64,000 nt of DNA, taken from assembly GCF_009905375.1 (NCBI RefSeq), contig NC_133647.1, positions 51,828,506-51,892,505 of the forward strand, written 5' to 3'. Position 1 is the first letter of the stretch. Each line of letters starts with the position of its first letter. This document shows, piece after piece, positions 10,360 to 21,003 of this stretch. Origin of the DNA: Apium graveolens. Lineage: Eukaryota; Streptophyta; Magnoliopsida; Apiales; Apiaceae. The position numbers and the translations under genes are program-made. The notes below the pieces were generated by a model that searched no databases, was not told the origin of the DNA, and saw nothing but the letters and a program-made list of their open reading frames with translations.

Positions 10360-12453
10360 TATTGTCACATGTGCTTTTTATCATACACATAATATGTATA
10401 TGTGCTAAATTAATATTTTATTTAATTTTAAAGGTAGTTGCTTAAATTCTGCAAAAAAAAATAGTTACTGGAATATTTGAACAGTTAATTTTAAACAACT
10501 TAATTTCAGATATAAAGTTAGACATAGTACATAAATGAATTATTATCTTATTTATTAATCATTTTTTAGTTTGAAAATATATCTTATATAATTTTAACAT
10601 ATTTTTTACTATAAAAAGTAATTAAAATGTATACATATAATTTTTTTAAAAAAATATTGAAAATAGAATCGCTTATATATCAATAATCTATATTGATATT
10701 ATATATTTAGATAAGTTCGAATTATAATGAGTCAATGCATTTTAGTTTATTTCGAATTTGAAATCAAAATTTGGCCTATAGTTAAAAAAATACTCAAAAT
10801 TTGATTACACGACCCGGCCGAAAAACATTGTCACATTCTACGTTTAGTAAATTTAAATTACAAGCTCGGCGAGAATATCTTATTTTGAAATATTTTAATA
10901 TCTTATGTTAATATAAATTAATGTATTTGAGGTCTTTATAGGATCAAGTCAATTATTTATTTGTATTAAAATTATTAACTTCACTAGTAGCGTATTATTG
11001 TTTTTGGGAGTTGTCCCGGTTTTAAAAATATCAAATTGATATAAGATCTCACGAGATTTGTTAAAACTGCGATGATATATTAAATCTATTTATTATTCAT
11101 TTTTCACTTGAAAAAGACTAGCTTTTTAAAAAGAATTGTTTTCGATAAGCAATATCTTCATTGATCAAGAAAATATTGTACAAATATTTTTAATTATTTT
11201 AATATTTTAAAATTTTCCAGTAAAAGTTATATCTATACTATATTATAACATTTGATTCAATGCATTTTATACTATTTAAAAATATATATATTGTTTAATA
11301 ATTTGAAGGAATTAACCAGTTCAACTGATATTTACAAAAATTTATCGAATTAAAAAATATTTAATTTGAGAAGAAGAGTATATAATGTTATCAAATTATT
11401 ATATGAAGAAATATTAGAGTCGTAATAAAAGAAACTTAAAAATAATTTAAATAACGATATAATTACAATTTTTCCTTTGAATTCTTGAAAAAATTCATGA
11501 ATATCAATAACAAGTCTTTACGGTTTATAATTTAATTCTATATTACAACCATGATTGGTACTTGATTACGTAAAAAATATCTATGAATTTTTTGTCAGCG
11601 ATAATGTGAATACCATATATAAATTATTGAAATTTATTTATTACATAATTTTAATTTTTGAATAATTATAAATGCATGTTATTTAAGTAATCAATTGTCT
11701 CACTAGATGTTAATAATGAATATACATGTACATAAATCAAATATTTAGCTTATAAATAATTGAAACCATCGTAATTTACTAAGAAATGTAACATACGATA
11801 ATTTACATGTTGATACACATATAACTTAATCTTACTTTGTTAACAGTAGTGTAAATAAAAAACTAACATTTTTCAGTTGAATATCAAAAAGTAACATTTT
11901 TCATTAAAATCAACTTTTATATCAACAGTATTGTAAATTTTACATTATTGTATATTATGATTGCATGTCATTCTGACTTCAATTATGCATTTTTTTTCTT
12001 TTTAAATTGAGTAAGTTAATTGTAAGTTAGTCGTGAACTCAGTAATAATACAGAGCAGTACATATAGTTTATTTAAATAAATTTCAAAATTTTTTGTCAA
12101 CTCTATATTGAACATATATGTTAATTTTTAGCTTTTTCTTTGTAAACATAGTAACGACATTCTACAAATTAAATTTAATCGTTTCTTTTTTTAAACGTGC
12201 ACTGATTATCCTGTTTATATTCATTCATTAAATATAAATTACACAACACAAACAAGAATATATATATATATTTTGTCTAATGAACTATATTACAAATGTT
12301 ATGTAATTTGGTAATGTCTTGTATAAAAATAATACATGTTGATAAACAATCAACTTGTATTTAATATGCATTAGACATCGTACAACATTTACAAATAAGA
12401 AAACAACTAAGAACATTATAATTGCATGATGCATAAAAAATTTTTAGAAAATG

Positions 12454-12483
12454 ACCCGTGCCTCGCACGGGTTATTATGCTAG
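12454..12483 (+). other. Helitron 3' terminal hairpin and CTAG end
   Basis: Stem ACCCGTGC (12454-12461) pairs with GCACGGGT (12465-12472) around a CTC loop, and CTAG follows at 12480-12483. In Helitrons this structure marks the end of rolling-circle transfer. Confidence 0.8.
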
Positions 12484-12590
12484 TTCCAACTAATTAGACA
12501 ACTCATATTTCTTTTCGCTCTTTTAATTAATGGAAGATACTGGTAATCCATAAATAATCCGGCCTAAAAAATATAATACATAAGCTCAAA

Positions 12591-13128
12591 TGACAGAACA
12601 CCTCAGTCCCAATGTTGGGTGGTCCCCAGGACACGTGGCACTGGCAAAAAATGTCAAATGTCCCATATTACCAGAAATGAAGCAGTAACATCTCAACCGT
12701 CCACATGTAAAAATCCTAAGACACCCCAGCTGCAAAGGACAACCGGGCCCCACTAGCAATTTAAGCCATCCAATCACTCACCAATCAAGAATTATCAAGG
12801 GTTAGGATGAAGAGGTACAAACCCCTAAAACCCTAAATTAGGAAGCTTATAAAAAGGCCCCAAAAAAGGGTTTTAGGGGTTGGAAAATACTCACATATAC
12901 ACACACCACTATATACACATATTTTGAATAGTTCCTTCTTCCCTCTTTTTCTTCTTCAAGAAACCCCATTCTTACTCTTATATCGGAGTTGTCGCGGGGC
13001 CACAACCCCACTCCGGTTATGTTTTGCAGTGTCCCCTCACTACAACTTAACCAAACGCATTCCGCCACGTGTACCAGGCTCAAACTCAAGTGAGAGAGGA
13101 GAAGACCGGGGAAGAAACGGAGTTATCA
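12591..13128 (+). repeat. 5' LTR of Tat-1
   Basis: 538 bp from TGACAG to TTATCA, followed by the primer binding site. The LTR of the second Tat element (40931-41627, minus) has the same TGACAG start and TTATCA end and similar blocks: a TATA region, a GGGTTTTAGGGG-type motif and a CGCGGGG...CTCCGGT block. No 3' partner remains, so the 5-bp flank (tcaaa) cannot be tested. Confidence 0.75.
12848..12855 (+). promoter_or_regulatory. TATA box of the Tat-1 LTR
   Basis: TATAAAAA inside the LTR, followed by a CT-rich stretch near 12930-12960. This is the expected U3/R layout. Confidence 0.55.
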
Positions 13129-13129
13129 T

Positions 13130-13147
13130 TGGCGCTGGAAGGAGGGG
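13130..13147 (+). other. Primer binding site of Tat-1
   Basis: TGGCGCTGGAAGGAGGGG begins two bases after the LTR. It has the TGGCGC...GGAGGG form seen next to Tat LTRs and would pair with the 3' end of a host tRNA; I do not assign which one. Confidence 0.6.
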
Positions 13148-13332
13148 TCGAATCGCCGGTTTAGTGGTGCCGTTTCCAGTAACGTCGTACTATCCCAAGA
13201 ACCGAGAAAACTTACACCCAAGTAAGGTTAATACCCTCACTTTCTTTTAAACTCACTTTTCGTATCTTTCATTCCTTACGACTGTATACATCGTTGCCTC
13301 TATGATCTTTTTCCCCGACTCTGTTCTGAAAC

Positions 13333-13386
13333 ATGGCCACGAGAAAGGGTAAAACATCAGTCTCAAGGATGGTTCGACCCACCGTC
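13333..13386 (+). pseudogene. Remnant of the gag start of Tat-1
   Basis: An ATG at 13333 opens a basic 18-codon stretch (MATRKGKTSV...) about 200 bp after the primer binding site, where gag should begin. It is cut at 13386 by a copia LTR and does not resume; the rest of gag and most of protease are absent. Confidence 0.5.
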
Positions 13387-14224
13387 TGTTGGGTTTCGAG
13401 TACATAAACGCTACAGAAACAGTATTTAAAAACGTGAAAAATCAGAATTTTCGAAACCCATTGCAGGATCCATGCAAAAAAACATATATTTAATTCGTAG
13501 ATCAGATTGTTTACCTTAAGAAGTTTTATGATTATGGTTGTCAAAAGGAGATCCTAGCTTTAACCGAACACCACGTATCCCGCCTTAACGATCTACGCCG
13601 TAGAGGTATCCACACGAAAGCTGGTACGGAGGAGGCGTGTACTAGCACCAAGAACGAACCTATTTTCCCCTCTCTCACTCTCTCACCTTTAGCTGCTAGG
13701 GTTTCTTTTATCTAATAAAAACGTGACCCTAATTTTAGCCTTAAGGATGTTTAAATAGAGAGGCCAAAAATAGTCCTAACCCTAATCCAAGTTAGAGTTT
13801 ATTAAAATCTGAAATTCTATTTATTTAATAATTAATTTTAACTCAATTACTAAATAACAACTGAATTTCAGATTTAATAATATACAAATTTGAAATTCAT
13901 TTATCTCATTAATTAAGTCCAACCTAATTAATAATAAACAATTCAAATTTCCTTTTTAATTCAAATCCGAATTTGAATTAAATATTCCTCAATGCTTTCT
14001 TTGTGCGACCCTATATGTTATTATTACGTTGTCAATAATTTAAATATCTCATATTTAAATTATAAATAATGAGTGGCATCTTGTAATATATCATTGCTAC
14101 CCAGGTAATAATAATTAAATTGGTGATCAATTAAACCTTTCGTGAATAATGTACAATGTAATATAATCCCTTTACCGAAATATTATAGATTAAACTAGAG
14201 GCATGTAATGTGTCATCCTCATCA
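13387..14224 (-). mobile_element. Solo copia LTR inside Tat-1
   Basis: On the minus strand this runs from TGATGAGGATGACAC to CGAAACCCAACA. It contains a TTTAAA promoter-like box (about 13747-13757), a GAGAGAGTGAGAGAG leader and an AAACCCTAGC motif, the look of a copia LTR. No primer binding site or coding DNA follows. The flanking 5-mers (ccgtc and atgtt) do not match. The Tat sequence on the two sides is not contiguous (gag start against protease end), so insertion was accompanied or followed by a large deletion. Confidence 0.6.
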
Positions 14225-15494
14225 ATGTTTAATCCAGGTTTCCTATGTCTTGAAATTCTACGTGATAAATGTGGCCTCAACTTACAACATGATCCTTGGA
14301 AGGTCGACGATCACGAAACTTCGGGCCATCCCTTCCACAATCCACTTGCAGCTCAAGTTCCCCACCCCGGGACGCATCGAAGAGCTCAGGGGAGATACAG
14401 ACGTTGCTGAAAAGTGCTATGGGCAGGCTCTAGTCATGGCAGGAAGTGATCCCGAAAATAGGAAGAAGGCAATGACCCTACCCAAGGGCCAGAGCCGAAA
14501 GAAGTACCGAGAACACCTCAGCAAAATAACGAGATTGGACATCAACATGATAGAGGATTTGGGGTATATCGTAACCAACACAGACACCCAAATACAGAAG
14601 TTTGTAGAAGTGAAGGAAAAAACCAAGGTTGAACCGGTTGCACAGACTGTGGAGATCGAGTTGGAACCCAGGAACCCCACCCGAAAGCTAAAGATCGGAA
14701 AAGGCTTGCAAACAACTTTTCAATAAGAGCTCATATAGTTGCTAAAGGAATATGCTGACATGTTTGCATGGGCGCCAGAGGACATGCCCGGGATAGACCA
14801 GTCAGTTGCGATGTACAGTTTGGATATGGACCCGAAAAAGAAGCCAATAAAACAGAAGAAAAGAAATTTTTCCACGGAGCGAGAGCAGGCTATTGATGAA
14901 GAGGTGGAAAAGTTGCTCAGAGCTGACATCATCTGCGAAATCAAGTATCCGGAGTGGCTCGCCAATGTTGTTTTGGTCAAGAAGTTGAGCAAAAAGTGAA
15001 AAATATGCGTTGACTACAAAAACCTCAACTCTGCATGCCCAAAAGACTCTTACCCACTCCCCAACATTGACCAATTGATCGACGCAACCTCGGGGCACAC
15101 TATGTTGAGTTTCATGGATGCCTTCTCGGGTTATAATCAGGTCCGCATGAATCCGGAGGACATCACTAAAACAGCCTTCATCACCCACCGGGCGGTCTAC
15201 GCTTTCATCATGATGCCCTTCGGGCTCATTAACGCCGGGGCCACTTACCAAAAGAGGATGAATACCATCTTCAAAGATCAATTGGGACGCAATATGGAGT
15301 CTTATATCAATGACATGATCTCTAAATCGGTTTTAGCCCCAGATCACATTGAGGATCTTAGAGAATGCTTTGACAACCTGCGCAACTATAAAATGAAGCT
15401 CAATCCGGGGATGTGTGCATTCAGAGTCCCCTCTTACAAGTTCCTAAGTTTCTTAGTCAGTGAAAGAGGGATCAAAGCGAATCCAGAAAAATAA
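14225..15494 (+). pseudogene. Tat-1 pol: protease tail, linker and reverse transcriptase
   Basis: One reading frame carries the end of protease (YNMILGRSTITKLRAIPS near 14300), a linker (VAEKCYGQAL), the pre-RT motif FAWAPEDMPGID (14766) and the reverse transcriptase palm with ICVDYKNLN, the aromatic SFMDAFSGYNQV block and MMPFGL. The frame is broken by TAA (14724), TAG (14736) and TGA (14997), and ends at TAA 15492-15494. The catalytic YxDD motif reads YIND, losing the second aspartate, so the enzyme would be inactive even without the stops. The family copies element RNA into DNA. Confidence 0.85.
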
Positions 15495-16110
15495 AGGCCA
15501 TAAATGGAGATGCAGGTACCCCGAACTCAGAAAGACATCCAAAAGTTGGCAGGATGCCTCGCAGCCCTTCGCAGGTTTATCCCAAAACTTGCAAAAAGAC
15601 GTCTCCCGTTATTTGAACTTCTTAAAAGTGCCCAGAAACAAAGGTTAATAGATTGGACCCCGGAGTGCAGCACAACTTTCGAAGAGATTAAACAACATTT
15701 GATGAACCTCCCAATACTATCTAAAGCAAAGTCCGGGGAACCCCTATCTCTTTAAATCGCCGCCGGCCAGAAAGCGGTCTCTTCTGCTCTTATTCGGGAA
15801 GATGGAGGGATCCAGAACCCCGTCTACTATATAAGCCAAGTCCTCAAAGATTCCAAAACTCGGTACCCAAACTTGGAAAACTTCGCCCTAGCCCTCGTTC
15901 ACTCTAGCAGGTAGCTAATACAGTATTTCCAAGGCCGAGAAATCAGAGTGGTCACAGACCAACAGCTATGAAAAATCATCCACAAACTGGACGCATCTGG
16001 GAGACTGGTCAACTGGGAAATTGAACTTAGCTAGTTCACATCAAGTTTGTACCACAAACAACAATAAAGGCCCATGCCCTGGCCGAATTTGTTATGAAGT
16101 GTATCTTCTC
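15495..16110 (+). pseudogene. Tat-1 pol: RT connection and first RNase H
   Basis: Same frame as the reverse transcriptase, with further stops (for example TAA at about 15753). It contains the thumb/tether block KDIQKLAGCLAALRRFIPKL and RNase H motifs ending in a VTDQQL...LVNWEIELS stretch. A frameshift near 16035-16050 precedes the HALAEF motif. Placed as the retroviral-type RNase H directly after RT. Confidence 0.7.
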
Positions 16111-16560
16111 GGAGCCACAACAACCCGCTCCCAGTAGGACCATCTCCGAAAGTGAAGCTCCGAAAACAGATTCCTAGAAGCTCAACAATGGAAAGATCCG
16201 GAGCTGGTCTTATTCTGATTAGTCTCAAGGGGTTCACCATCCAGCTGGCAATTACCTTCACCTTCAAAGCGACAAATAACCAAGCAGAATATGAAGCCCT
16301 ATTGTCTGGACTCAGGCTAGCAAAGTCCCTTGGAGTGAAGAACCTGGATGTACACAGTGACTCCCAGATTGTCGTCAGATAGACAAATGGTGAATATGTT
16401 GCCAAAAACGAAAAACTGGCCCAATACCAAACCATAGTCAGAAGTCTCCTGAAATCCATCCCGGGCGCCACCATCCTAAAAATCAACATGAAGGAGAATA
16501 TAACGGCAGATGAGCTCTCCAAGCTAGTCCAAAACTCCTCAGACCTAAGTGCCTCGGTCT
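16111..16560 (+). pseudogene. Tat-1 pol: second, archaeal-type RNase H
   Basis: Contains GAGLILIS, NNQAEYEALLSGL, DVHSDSQIVV and LSKLVQNSS, the motif series of the extra RNase H typical of the Tat lineage. One stop (TAG, 16380-16382) follows VVR. The same domain appears in the second Tat element at 48398-48760. Confidence 0.8.
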
Positions 16561-17847
16561 ACTTTAAAGAACTGCAGACTCCGAGCATTGAAATTGGAAT
16601 CTTATGCATTAGCAGCCCGGATAACTGGATGACTCCCTTCATAGCATATTTAAAAGAGGGAATCCTCTCGGAAGACAAGAACAAAACCAAGTACTTAAAG
16701 CATAAAAATGCCCACTTCTTCCTGAAAAATGATCAGTTATACAAATGGACCTTTTCGGCGCCCACTCAGAAATGTGTGGACCCCGAAGAAGCAGACTACT
16801 GTTTCCGGGAGGTCCACGAAGGTATTTGCGGAGATCACCTGGCAACCAAATCCATGTCTTACAATATTATCAGGCAAGGTTACTACTGGCCCACGATTCA
16901 CTCTGATGTTGGCTCCTTCGTTAAGAAATGTGCTCAATGCCCGAAATTCAGTAATGTCCCCAAACAGAGCCCGAGCCTTCTGCCTCCGTTCTCTCTCCAA
17001 TCCCATTTGCTGTTTGGGGAATAGATATAATGGGCCCATTCCCCGGGTGAAAGGAGACCTCCGCTACATCCTAGTAGCCATCGACTACATGACCAAATGG
17101 GCAGAAACCAAAGCCATGAGAACGATCAACCAACAAGACTGCATCAAGTTCATGAACTCTATAGTCATGAGGTTTGGGATTCCAGTGGTCTTAGTCTCAG
17201 ACAACGGTCCCCAATTCGTGGGGTCGGACTTCGAAGCGTATCTTAAGGAACTGGGCATTAAGCACAAGAGGTCCTCCGTAGCCCACCCACAGGGCAACGG
17301 ACAGGTTGAAGTAACCAACAGGACAATCCTCCGGGGCTTGGAGAAAAGGCTTGAAGAGTCAAAGAAGACCTGGCCAGATGAACTCCCAAAGGTCCTGTGG
17401 TCTTACAGAAGCACCCCCAAGACCAACACCGGGGAAACACCATTCAAGCTCGCATATGGTTCAGAAGCCAGACTCCCTATTGAAACCGGATCCCCTTCGC
17501 ATCGGATTGTCAACTTCGATGAGATATACAACATTGAAGGCCTAAGAACTAATCTGAAACTGCTGGATGAAGTAAGGGACCGGGTTGTGCAAAAAATGGA
17601 AGCTTACATGGAAAAAACGAAGCTCTACTTGGGAAAAAGGCAAAATAAGAGCGTGAAATGGGCGACTTAGTACTCCGAAACACAGAGGATTTGGATCCAA
17701 TGAACCAAGGAAAGTTGCAGCCCAAATGGGAAGGGCCCTACATAGTCAAAGAAGTGCTCCGTCCGGGGACCTACGTTAAGTTACCTCAATGGAACTGAGG
17801 TCCGAAACACTTGGTACAGAGCTCGCCTCAGAAAATTCTACCAGTAA
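16561..17847 (+). pseudogene. Tat-1 pol: integrase
   Basis: N-terminal HHCC zinc motif (VHEGICGDH ... KKCAQC, near 16815-16940), then the catalytic core with ILVAIDYMTKW, VSDNGPQF and GQVEVTNR carrying the acidic residues, and a basic C-terminal region ending at TAA 17845-17847. The frame shifts around 17020-17045 and again near 17665. The enzyme inserts the element's DNA copy into the genome. The core is otherwise well preserved. Confidence 0.85.
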
Positions 17848-18039
17848 AAAGGTGCGCATGGCTGCATAATTTTTTATTATATAATAAGAAACACAAATCT
17901 GTATCTATCCCACCTGGAATGTAATCAGTACTCGATGCCTATTTTGCAATAAAAATGCCATGTTTTGAGCTCCTTTCAATTTAAAGCAAAGTTACTCTTA
18001 CGATTATATTACAATTATTGCCTGCACACCCGCTTGCAG
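17848..18039 (+). other. Spacer after Tat-1 pol
   Basis: AT-rich non-coding DNA between the integrase stop and the tandem array. Nothing recognised. Confidence 0.4.
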
Positions 18040-18512
18040 AATTTTTAAAATTTTTCTTCACTTAAAAATTTTAACCCCTACCTGGGGCCTAATACACAAC
18101 CCATGTGTATTTGTAAATTTTTTATTCACTTAAAAATTTTAACCCCGGATACACAAACCATGTGTACTTGTAAAATTTTTATTCACTTAACAAAAATTTA
18201 ACCCCTACCCGGGGCCTAATACACACCCCATGTGTATTTGTAAAATTTTTATTCACTTAAAAATTTAAACCCCTACACGGGGCCTGATACACAACCCATG
18301 TGTACTTGTAAAATTTTTATTCACTTATTTTTTTATAATCCCTACCGGGGCCTAATACTCAACCCATGTGTATTTGTAAAATTTTGATTCACTTAAAAAT
18401 TTAAACCCATACCCGGGGCCTGATACACAACCCATGTGTACTTGTAAATAATTTTATTCACTTAAAATTTTAAATGCCTACCTGGGGCCTAATACACAAC
18501 CCATGTGTACTT
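18040..18512 (+). repeat. Tandem array, about 68 bp x 7, after Tat-1 pol
   Basis: Units share CCCATGTGTA(C/T)TTGTAAA, TTCACTTAAAAATTT and CTACCCGGGGCCTAATACAC. ATGTG occurs at 18103, 18160, 18230, 18298, 18365, 18434 and 18503, so most units are 67-70 bp and one is 57 bp. Such arrays between pol and the 3' LTR are common in Tat elements and sometimes seed satellite DNA. Confidence 0.9.
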
Positions 18513-18735
18513 ATTAAATAACAAACATTTAGTAAAAACTGCAAAAACAAATGTAGGAAAGGGAAATATATTTACATGCTTATCAGGGGCAAACCAATCT
18601 CGGACCAAATTCAAACCAAAGTCATTATGCAGGAAATTAAAGCAAGCAATCAGTTTAGAAGCCAAAAGGGCTTAGTTCTAAAGACAAATAAACTGGAAAT
18701 GAAATTACAAGGCACAAATTCTGGATCTTTATCGG
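18513..18735. other. Spacer between tandem array and aORF
   Basis: AT-rich non-coding DNA lying just beyond the aORF stop codon. Nothing recognised. Confidence 0.4.
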
Positions 18736-19400
18736 TCAGTTCTCGGGAGGAGGATGAGTCTTCTCACGACCAACTTTGGGGGGATGAGGTGGCTGTGCCC
18801 TGGAAGTGCCTTCTCCAGCAGTTTGGGTATTCTCGCGACGGAACTCTTTCGTTAGGTGCAGCTCTACAAACCCCTCCATGTATCCATCAGGGTTCTTAGC
18901 AAGGTAAGCAGAAGCAATATCCCAGCACATGTTCACCTTCTCGAAGATTTTGTTGTTGAGCTCTTCGTAGTAAGCAGGTGTACCCCGGAAGGTGGCAAAA
19001 ACTTCCTCTGCCCGAGGCCATGCAGCAAGCTCCTTCTTCAAATTCTTAACCTCCGCCCGGAGGGACTCAACAACCTGCGTAGCTTCCTCTCGAGCCTTAA
19101 GCTCCTCCGCGAGAGCCTTCTTATGCTCCCGAGACTCCCTCTCCTTGGCCTCCCTGTACTTGTTGAATCTTTATTTCTCCTCATTCAGCTCCTTCACTGC
19201 GGCCTTCGCCTTGGCCGCCCTCACCTGATAATTGTGGATAATGGTATAACAGCCACAAATCCGGGCATTAGCCTGAAACAAAAAACAAAGCATGAGAACA
19301 AAATTTAAGGAAAACAAGAAATACGGAATAACAAAACACATGAACCTCAGTAACATCCTGAACAAGGTATTCAAGGAAGGTGTCGACAACTAGTGAACTA
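18736..19400 (-). pseudogene. Antisense extra ORF (aORF) of Tat-1, coiled coil
   Basis: Runs opposite to pol. One exon ends at 19346 (...LVQDVTE, donor GAG|GTTCAT). A 73-bp intron follows (19345-19273, acceptor TTTCAG|GC). The second exon runs from 19272 to a TGA at 18736-18738. The reading frame is kept across the splice. A heptad-rich charged helix (REAKERESREHKKALAEELK region, about 19160-19040) is followed by a compact domain (AEEVFATFRGTPAYYEELNN) and a Pro-rich tail. A single TAA (19171-19173) breaks it. The 5' part beyond 19400 is lost at the junction with a foreign LTR. Function unknown; the other Tat element keeps the N-terminal part of such an ORF. Confidence 0.65.
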
Positions 19401-20401
19401 ATCAATTTCAATGTGTTAGAGCTCAGTCAAGTATCATAGCTCACCACCGACTCACCGGAGTTCATCATCGGTGGCGGTGGCTTCTCGGTGGTGCCCTTAT
19501 TAGAAGGTGTTCAACTAAAAACCACCGATTCTCATCAATTACACAAGATAACTAGCATGCACATCACGATCATCATTTTCTTGCAAAGAATCGAACTCCA
19601 AAAATGAACTCAAGGTTAAGAACCAAATGGTTCTTGATGGAAACCGAACAACACACCGAACAACACACACAGCACACACATGCAAGAATCTATATGCATA
19701 ATTATAGTACAAGGAATTCAAATGTTGGGTGAACATTGAGTTTTAATGGAGGATTTTAAAGAAACAAGAGAGAGAGAGTTGTACCGAGAGAGAGAGACAA
19801 AGCCGAGAGAGAGAGAGAGAAAAGAGAGAGATGAGACCGGGGTCAAGAAAAGAAAAGAAAAGGGGAGGATGGGGTGTATATATAGCCAAAATAGCAGGGG
19901 CATTTTGGTAAAAATTGCAATCTATTTCCAATTTTTTTTTCTTTTGTTTAACACAAAAATCATTCTGAAAAAGATAAATCATCTCTAAAAGATTAGAACA
20001 TATTACAAATTCAAAATTTAAAATATAAAGCACAAAATTAGCTCTTCTCCCATATTTTGAAATAAATTTTTAAGCGAACAGATTATTTGTTTTGGATTTT
20101 ACAATCAAATCCCAAATAATGAAAATACACTTCATAAAATCATTTTAAAATATCAAATCACCCAAATAAATCCACCCATAATATTTAGAAAGTCCCTTGG
20201 ATTATTTTAAGAATAATAAAATAATTTCATCAAATTGGAACGAGTTACTTTACGTTCCCAGTTACTATTATACAACAATGACAATTAACCTCAAAATCAT
20301 TTAACCTTTTATTTATTCACATGAATTCATATAAACCATAATTATAGCACAAAACTATACTTTATTCAGTTAATTACATCGCGAAATTCTCAGTCGCTAC
20401 A
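19400..20401 (-). repeat. Truncated chromovirus-type LTR
   Basis: On the minus strand an LTR starts TGTAGCGACTGAGAATTT at 20401, directly after a purine tract (TTTTAAGGGGGTAGAT, plus 20402-20417). The start matches that of the solo LTRs here (TGTAACGACCGAGAAA). Its far end is missing; near 19400 it gives way to the Tat-1 aORF. It contains a TATA box (19877-19884), a CT-rich leader (GA-rich on plus, about 19765-19830) and a CCACCGACTCACCGG block similar to 39140-39175. Confidence 0.7.
19877..19884 (-). promoter_or_regulatory. TATA box of the truncated LTR
   Basis: TATATATA within GGCTATATATACACCCC on the minus strand, about 520 bp into the LTR and just before a (CT)n-rich leader. Confidence 0.5.
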
Positions 20402-20428
20402 ATCTACCCCCTTAAAAGGATTCTGTCC

Positions 20429-20733
20429 TCAGAATCTAGTCTTAACAAATAGGTCGGGATACTTTTCTCGCATTTCACTTTCTAATTCCCAAGTTGATTC
20501 CTCTATCTTAGGATTTCTCCACAAAATTTTAACTAGAGGCACCACTTTATTTCTAAGTATTTTCTCTTTTCGGTCTAAAATCCAAACAGGCTATTTCACG
20601 TAGGACATATCTTGCTGAATTTCCATTGGTTCCAACTCGATCACATGACTAGCATCAGCGTTATACTTTTTTAATAGAGACACGTGAAATACGTTATGAA
20701 GATGTTGCATCTGCGGAGGTAACGCTAACTCAT
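20429..20733 (-). pseudogene. Chromovirus pol C-terminus with chromodomain
   Basis: End of a Tekay/Del-type polyprotein: LPPQMQHLHNVFHVSLLKKY, then the chromodomain-like block LWRNPKIEESTWELESEMRE and a TGA at 20431-20429, close to the purine tract of the adjacent LTR. One TAG follows MSYVK. Upstream it is fused near 20733 to Athila-type reverse transcriptase, so integrase and earlier parts are lost. The chromodomain is thought to guide insertion toward marked heterochromatin. Confidence 0.75.
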
Positions 20734-21003
20734 TACTAGAGACCTTGTGACCAAGAATGATGCCTTGGCGTACCATAAAATGACATTTCTCCCAATTGAG
20801 ATTTAAATTGGTCTCAACGCACCTTTTTAGCAATAACCCAAGATTTTGCAAGCATTCATTATAAGAAGTTCCAAAGACAGAGAAATCGTCCATGAACACT
20901 TCTATATTTTTTTCAATCATATCAGAGAAGATAGCCATCATGCATCTCTGAAATGTGGTTGGTGCACCACAAAGCCCAAAAGAAACTCTCCTGAATGGAA
21001 AAG
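20734..21003 (-). pseudogene. Athila-like reverse transcriptase, distal fragment
   Basis: Contains SFGLCGAPTTFQRCMMAIF, FMDDF (the catalytic YxDD equivalent, intact) and NWEKCHFMV, all of Athila type. It is the continuation of the fragment starting at 34869: the 13.9-kb element at 21004-34868 sits between them and both flanks carry aaaag. It ends abruptly at about 20733 in a chromovirus sequence. Confidence 0.85.

Larger units (their letters stand above)
10188..12483 (+). mobile_element. Non-autonomous Helitron
   Basis: About 2.3 kb. The 5' end reads TCTCTTCTTCTATATA after an A. The 3' end has a perfect 8-bp GC-rich hairpin (ACCCGTGC, loop CTC, GCACGGGT; 12454-12472), eight bases, then CTAG, and the next base is T. 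TC at the start, a hairpin followed by CTRR at the end and insertion between A and T are the Helitron hallmarks. The interior is very AT-rich and has no Rep/helicase ORF, so it would depend on another copy. It holds a tRNA-like segment near 10306-10359. The 3' end is clear; the 5' end is a good but less certain match. Confidence 0.72.
12591..19400 (+). mobile_element. Decayed Ty3/gypsy Tat-lineage element (Tat-1)
   Basis: In order: 5' LTR (12591-13128), primer binding site, first gag codons (13333-13386), an intruding solo copia LTR (13387-14224), pol with protease tail, reverse transcriptase, RNase H, a second archaeal-type RNase H and integrase (14225-17847), a 68-bp tandem array (18040-18512), and an antisense extra ORF (18736-19400). 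Dual RNase H, non-coding tandem repeats after pol and an antisense extra ORF are known traits of the Tat lineage (Ogre, Retand, Grande). The 3' LTR is missing; near 19400 the sequence changes to a truncated chromovirus LTR. Numerous stops and frameshifts make it a dead copy. Confidence 0.85.

Noticed and set aside
12924..13250. 108-codon plus-strand ORF across the Tat-1 LTR end
   Set aside because: It runs through the LTR boundary and primer binding site and lies in front of the gag start; no protein family recognised.
16031..16522. 163-codon minus-strand ORF opposite Tat-1 RNase H, and similar ORFs opposite pol
   Set aside because: Shadow frames of the pol coding strand without own motifs.
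18040..18512. Regularly spaced repeats that could suggest a CRISPR array
   Set aside because: Repeats are directly adjacent 68-bp units without unique spacers, inside a plant retrotransposon.
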